From assembly GCF_024713945.1 (NCBI RefSeq), contig NC_134681.1, forward strand, positions 992,001-1,056,000: DNA of 64,000 nt. The letters run 5' to 3'. The notes under the pieces are model-generated. The model had not been told where the DNA came from, did not search any database, and saw nothing but the letters and a program-made list of their open reading frames with translations. The translations under genes were made by a program, and so were the position numbers. This DNA comes from Dermatophagoides farinae (taxonomy: Eukaryota > Arthropoda > Arachnida > Sarcoptiformes > Pyroglyphidae). Below, in pieces: positions 63,514-64,000 of this stretch (position 1 is its first letter; every line of letters starts with the position of its first letter).

Positions 63514-64000
63514 ATTTTGTTGAAAACTTTTTTTTTCTGTTTCATCATCCCAAATGGGAGAATATTCACACACACACAAATAGCAATCACAATAATTGTA
63601 TCACACCATTATTGTCCATAATGATAATTATACACACTCACACACACACAATTTTTATGATTTTGATAATGAATAAAAAATCCAGAATCCAGAATTGTGA
63701 ATTGTTGCCCACTTTTAATCTTTTTCTTCCCTTCTCCTCCCCCAAAAAAAAATTTATGGAATGACAAACAAATAGAAAGTAAAAATAGATTATGATGAAA
63801 TGATAATTTAACATGACCAGAAACAATCATATAACAAACGAATGGAAACGGAAAAAAAGACATTTATTTGTTTTTCACGAATTAAATATTCCAAATATTG
63901 GAAAAAAACCAATGCTGGTGGAATGTTTAAACTAAAAATTTTGCATTTTTTTCCATTTTTTTTGCTTGATCATCCAGCTGTTGTCTAATGTGTGTGTGTG
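60086..64000 (-). other. Probable large first intron of the quaking-type gene
   Basis: Sequence upstream of the QUA1-end exon. It contains microsatellites ((GTT)n near 60450-60480, (CA)n and (GA)n near 63480-63511), homopolymers and one GC-rich spot near 60596-60618. No QUA1-like exon could be found on the minus strand, so the intron probably runs past the window edge. Confidence 0.5.

Overview
This is a eukaryotic nuclear window, most likely from an arachnid and probably an astigmatid (dust- or itch-type) mite. The sequence shows very AT-rich DNA, short GT..AG introns of about 60-200 nt, AAT-rich coding sequence, and a very dense scatter of di-, tri- and tetranucleotide repeats. The taxonomic placement is an inference from gene content and style; no species marker was tested.

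Layout. (1) 2-723, plus strand: the last two exons of serine palmitoyltransferase subunit 1 (SPTLC1), entering from the left edge. (2) About 1.1-10.3 kb: non-coding, microsatellite-rich. (3) 11125-13254, plus strand: a three-exon gene for a secreted, Asn/Gly-rich low-complexity protein of 655 aa that I do not recognise. (4) 21501-14938, minus strand: a ten-exon DH-PH RhoGEF of the PLEKHG type, rebuilt here to 1841 aa, converging on the previous gene. (5) 21.5-43.2 kb: about 21.7 kb with no supportable gene, including a perfect CT run of 157 bp. (6) 43199-47543, minus strand: a complete Copia LTR retrotransposon with identical 143-bp LTRs, a 5-bp target duplication, a copia-type primer-binding site, a polypurine tract and one intact 1312-aa gag-pol frame. 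(7) 47966-53799: a compact block with two tandem PDGF/VEGF-like growth factor genes (minus; one with four exons, one without introns), NOC3L (minus, two exons) and, divergently, the single-exon neuferricin/CYB5D2 gene (plus). (8) 54673-60085, minus strand: a STAR-family KH RNA-binding protein of the quaking/held-out-wings (QKI/how) type with two alternative C-termini. Its first coding exon lies beyond the right edge.

The genes share no single pathway; they are ordinary animal genes in sphingolipid synthesis, Rho signalling, growth factor signalling, ribosome biogenesis, haem-related membrane function and RNA processing. Splice junctions were assigned by reading GT..AG sites, phase continuity and remembered family similarity. 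Every junction I give keeps the frame open, but none has transcript support here. The most interesting observations are the young Copia insertion beside a PDGF/VEGF tandem pair, the quaking-type 3' switch in which one G/GT site decides between a stop codon and a distal tail, the large insert inside the RhoGEF PH domain, and the unknown Asn-rich secreted protein.
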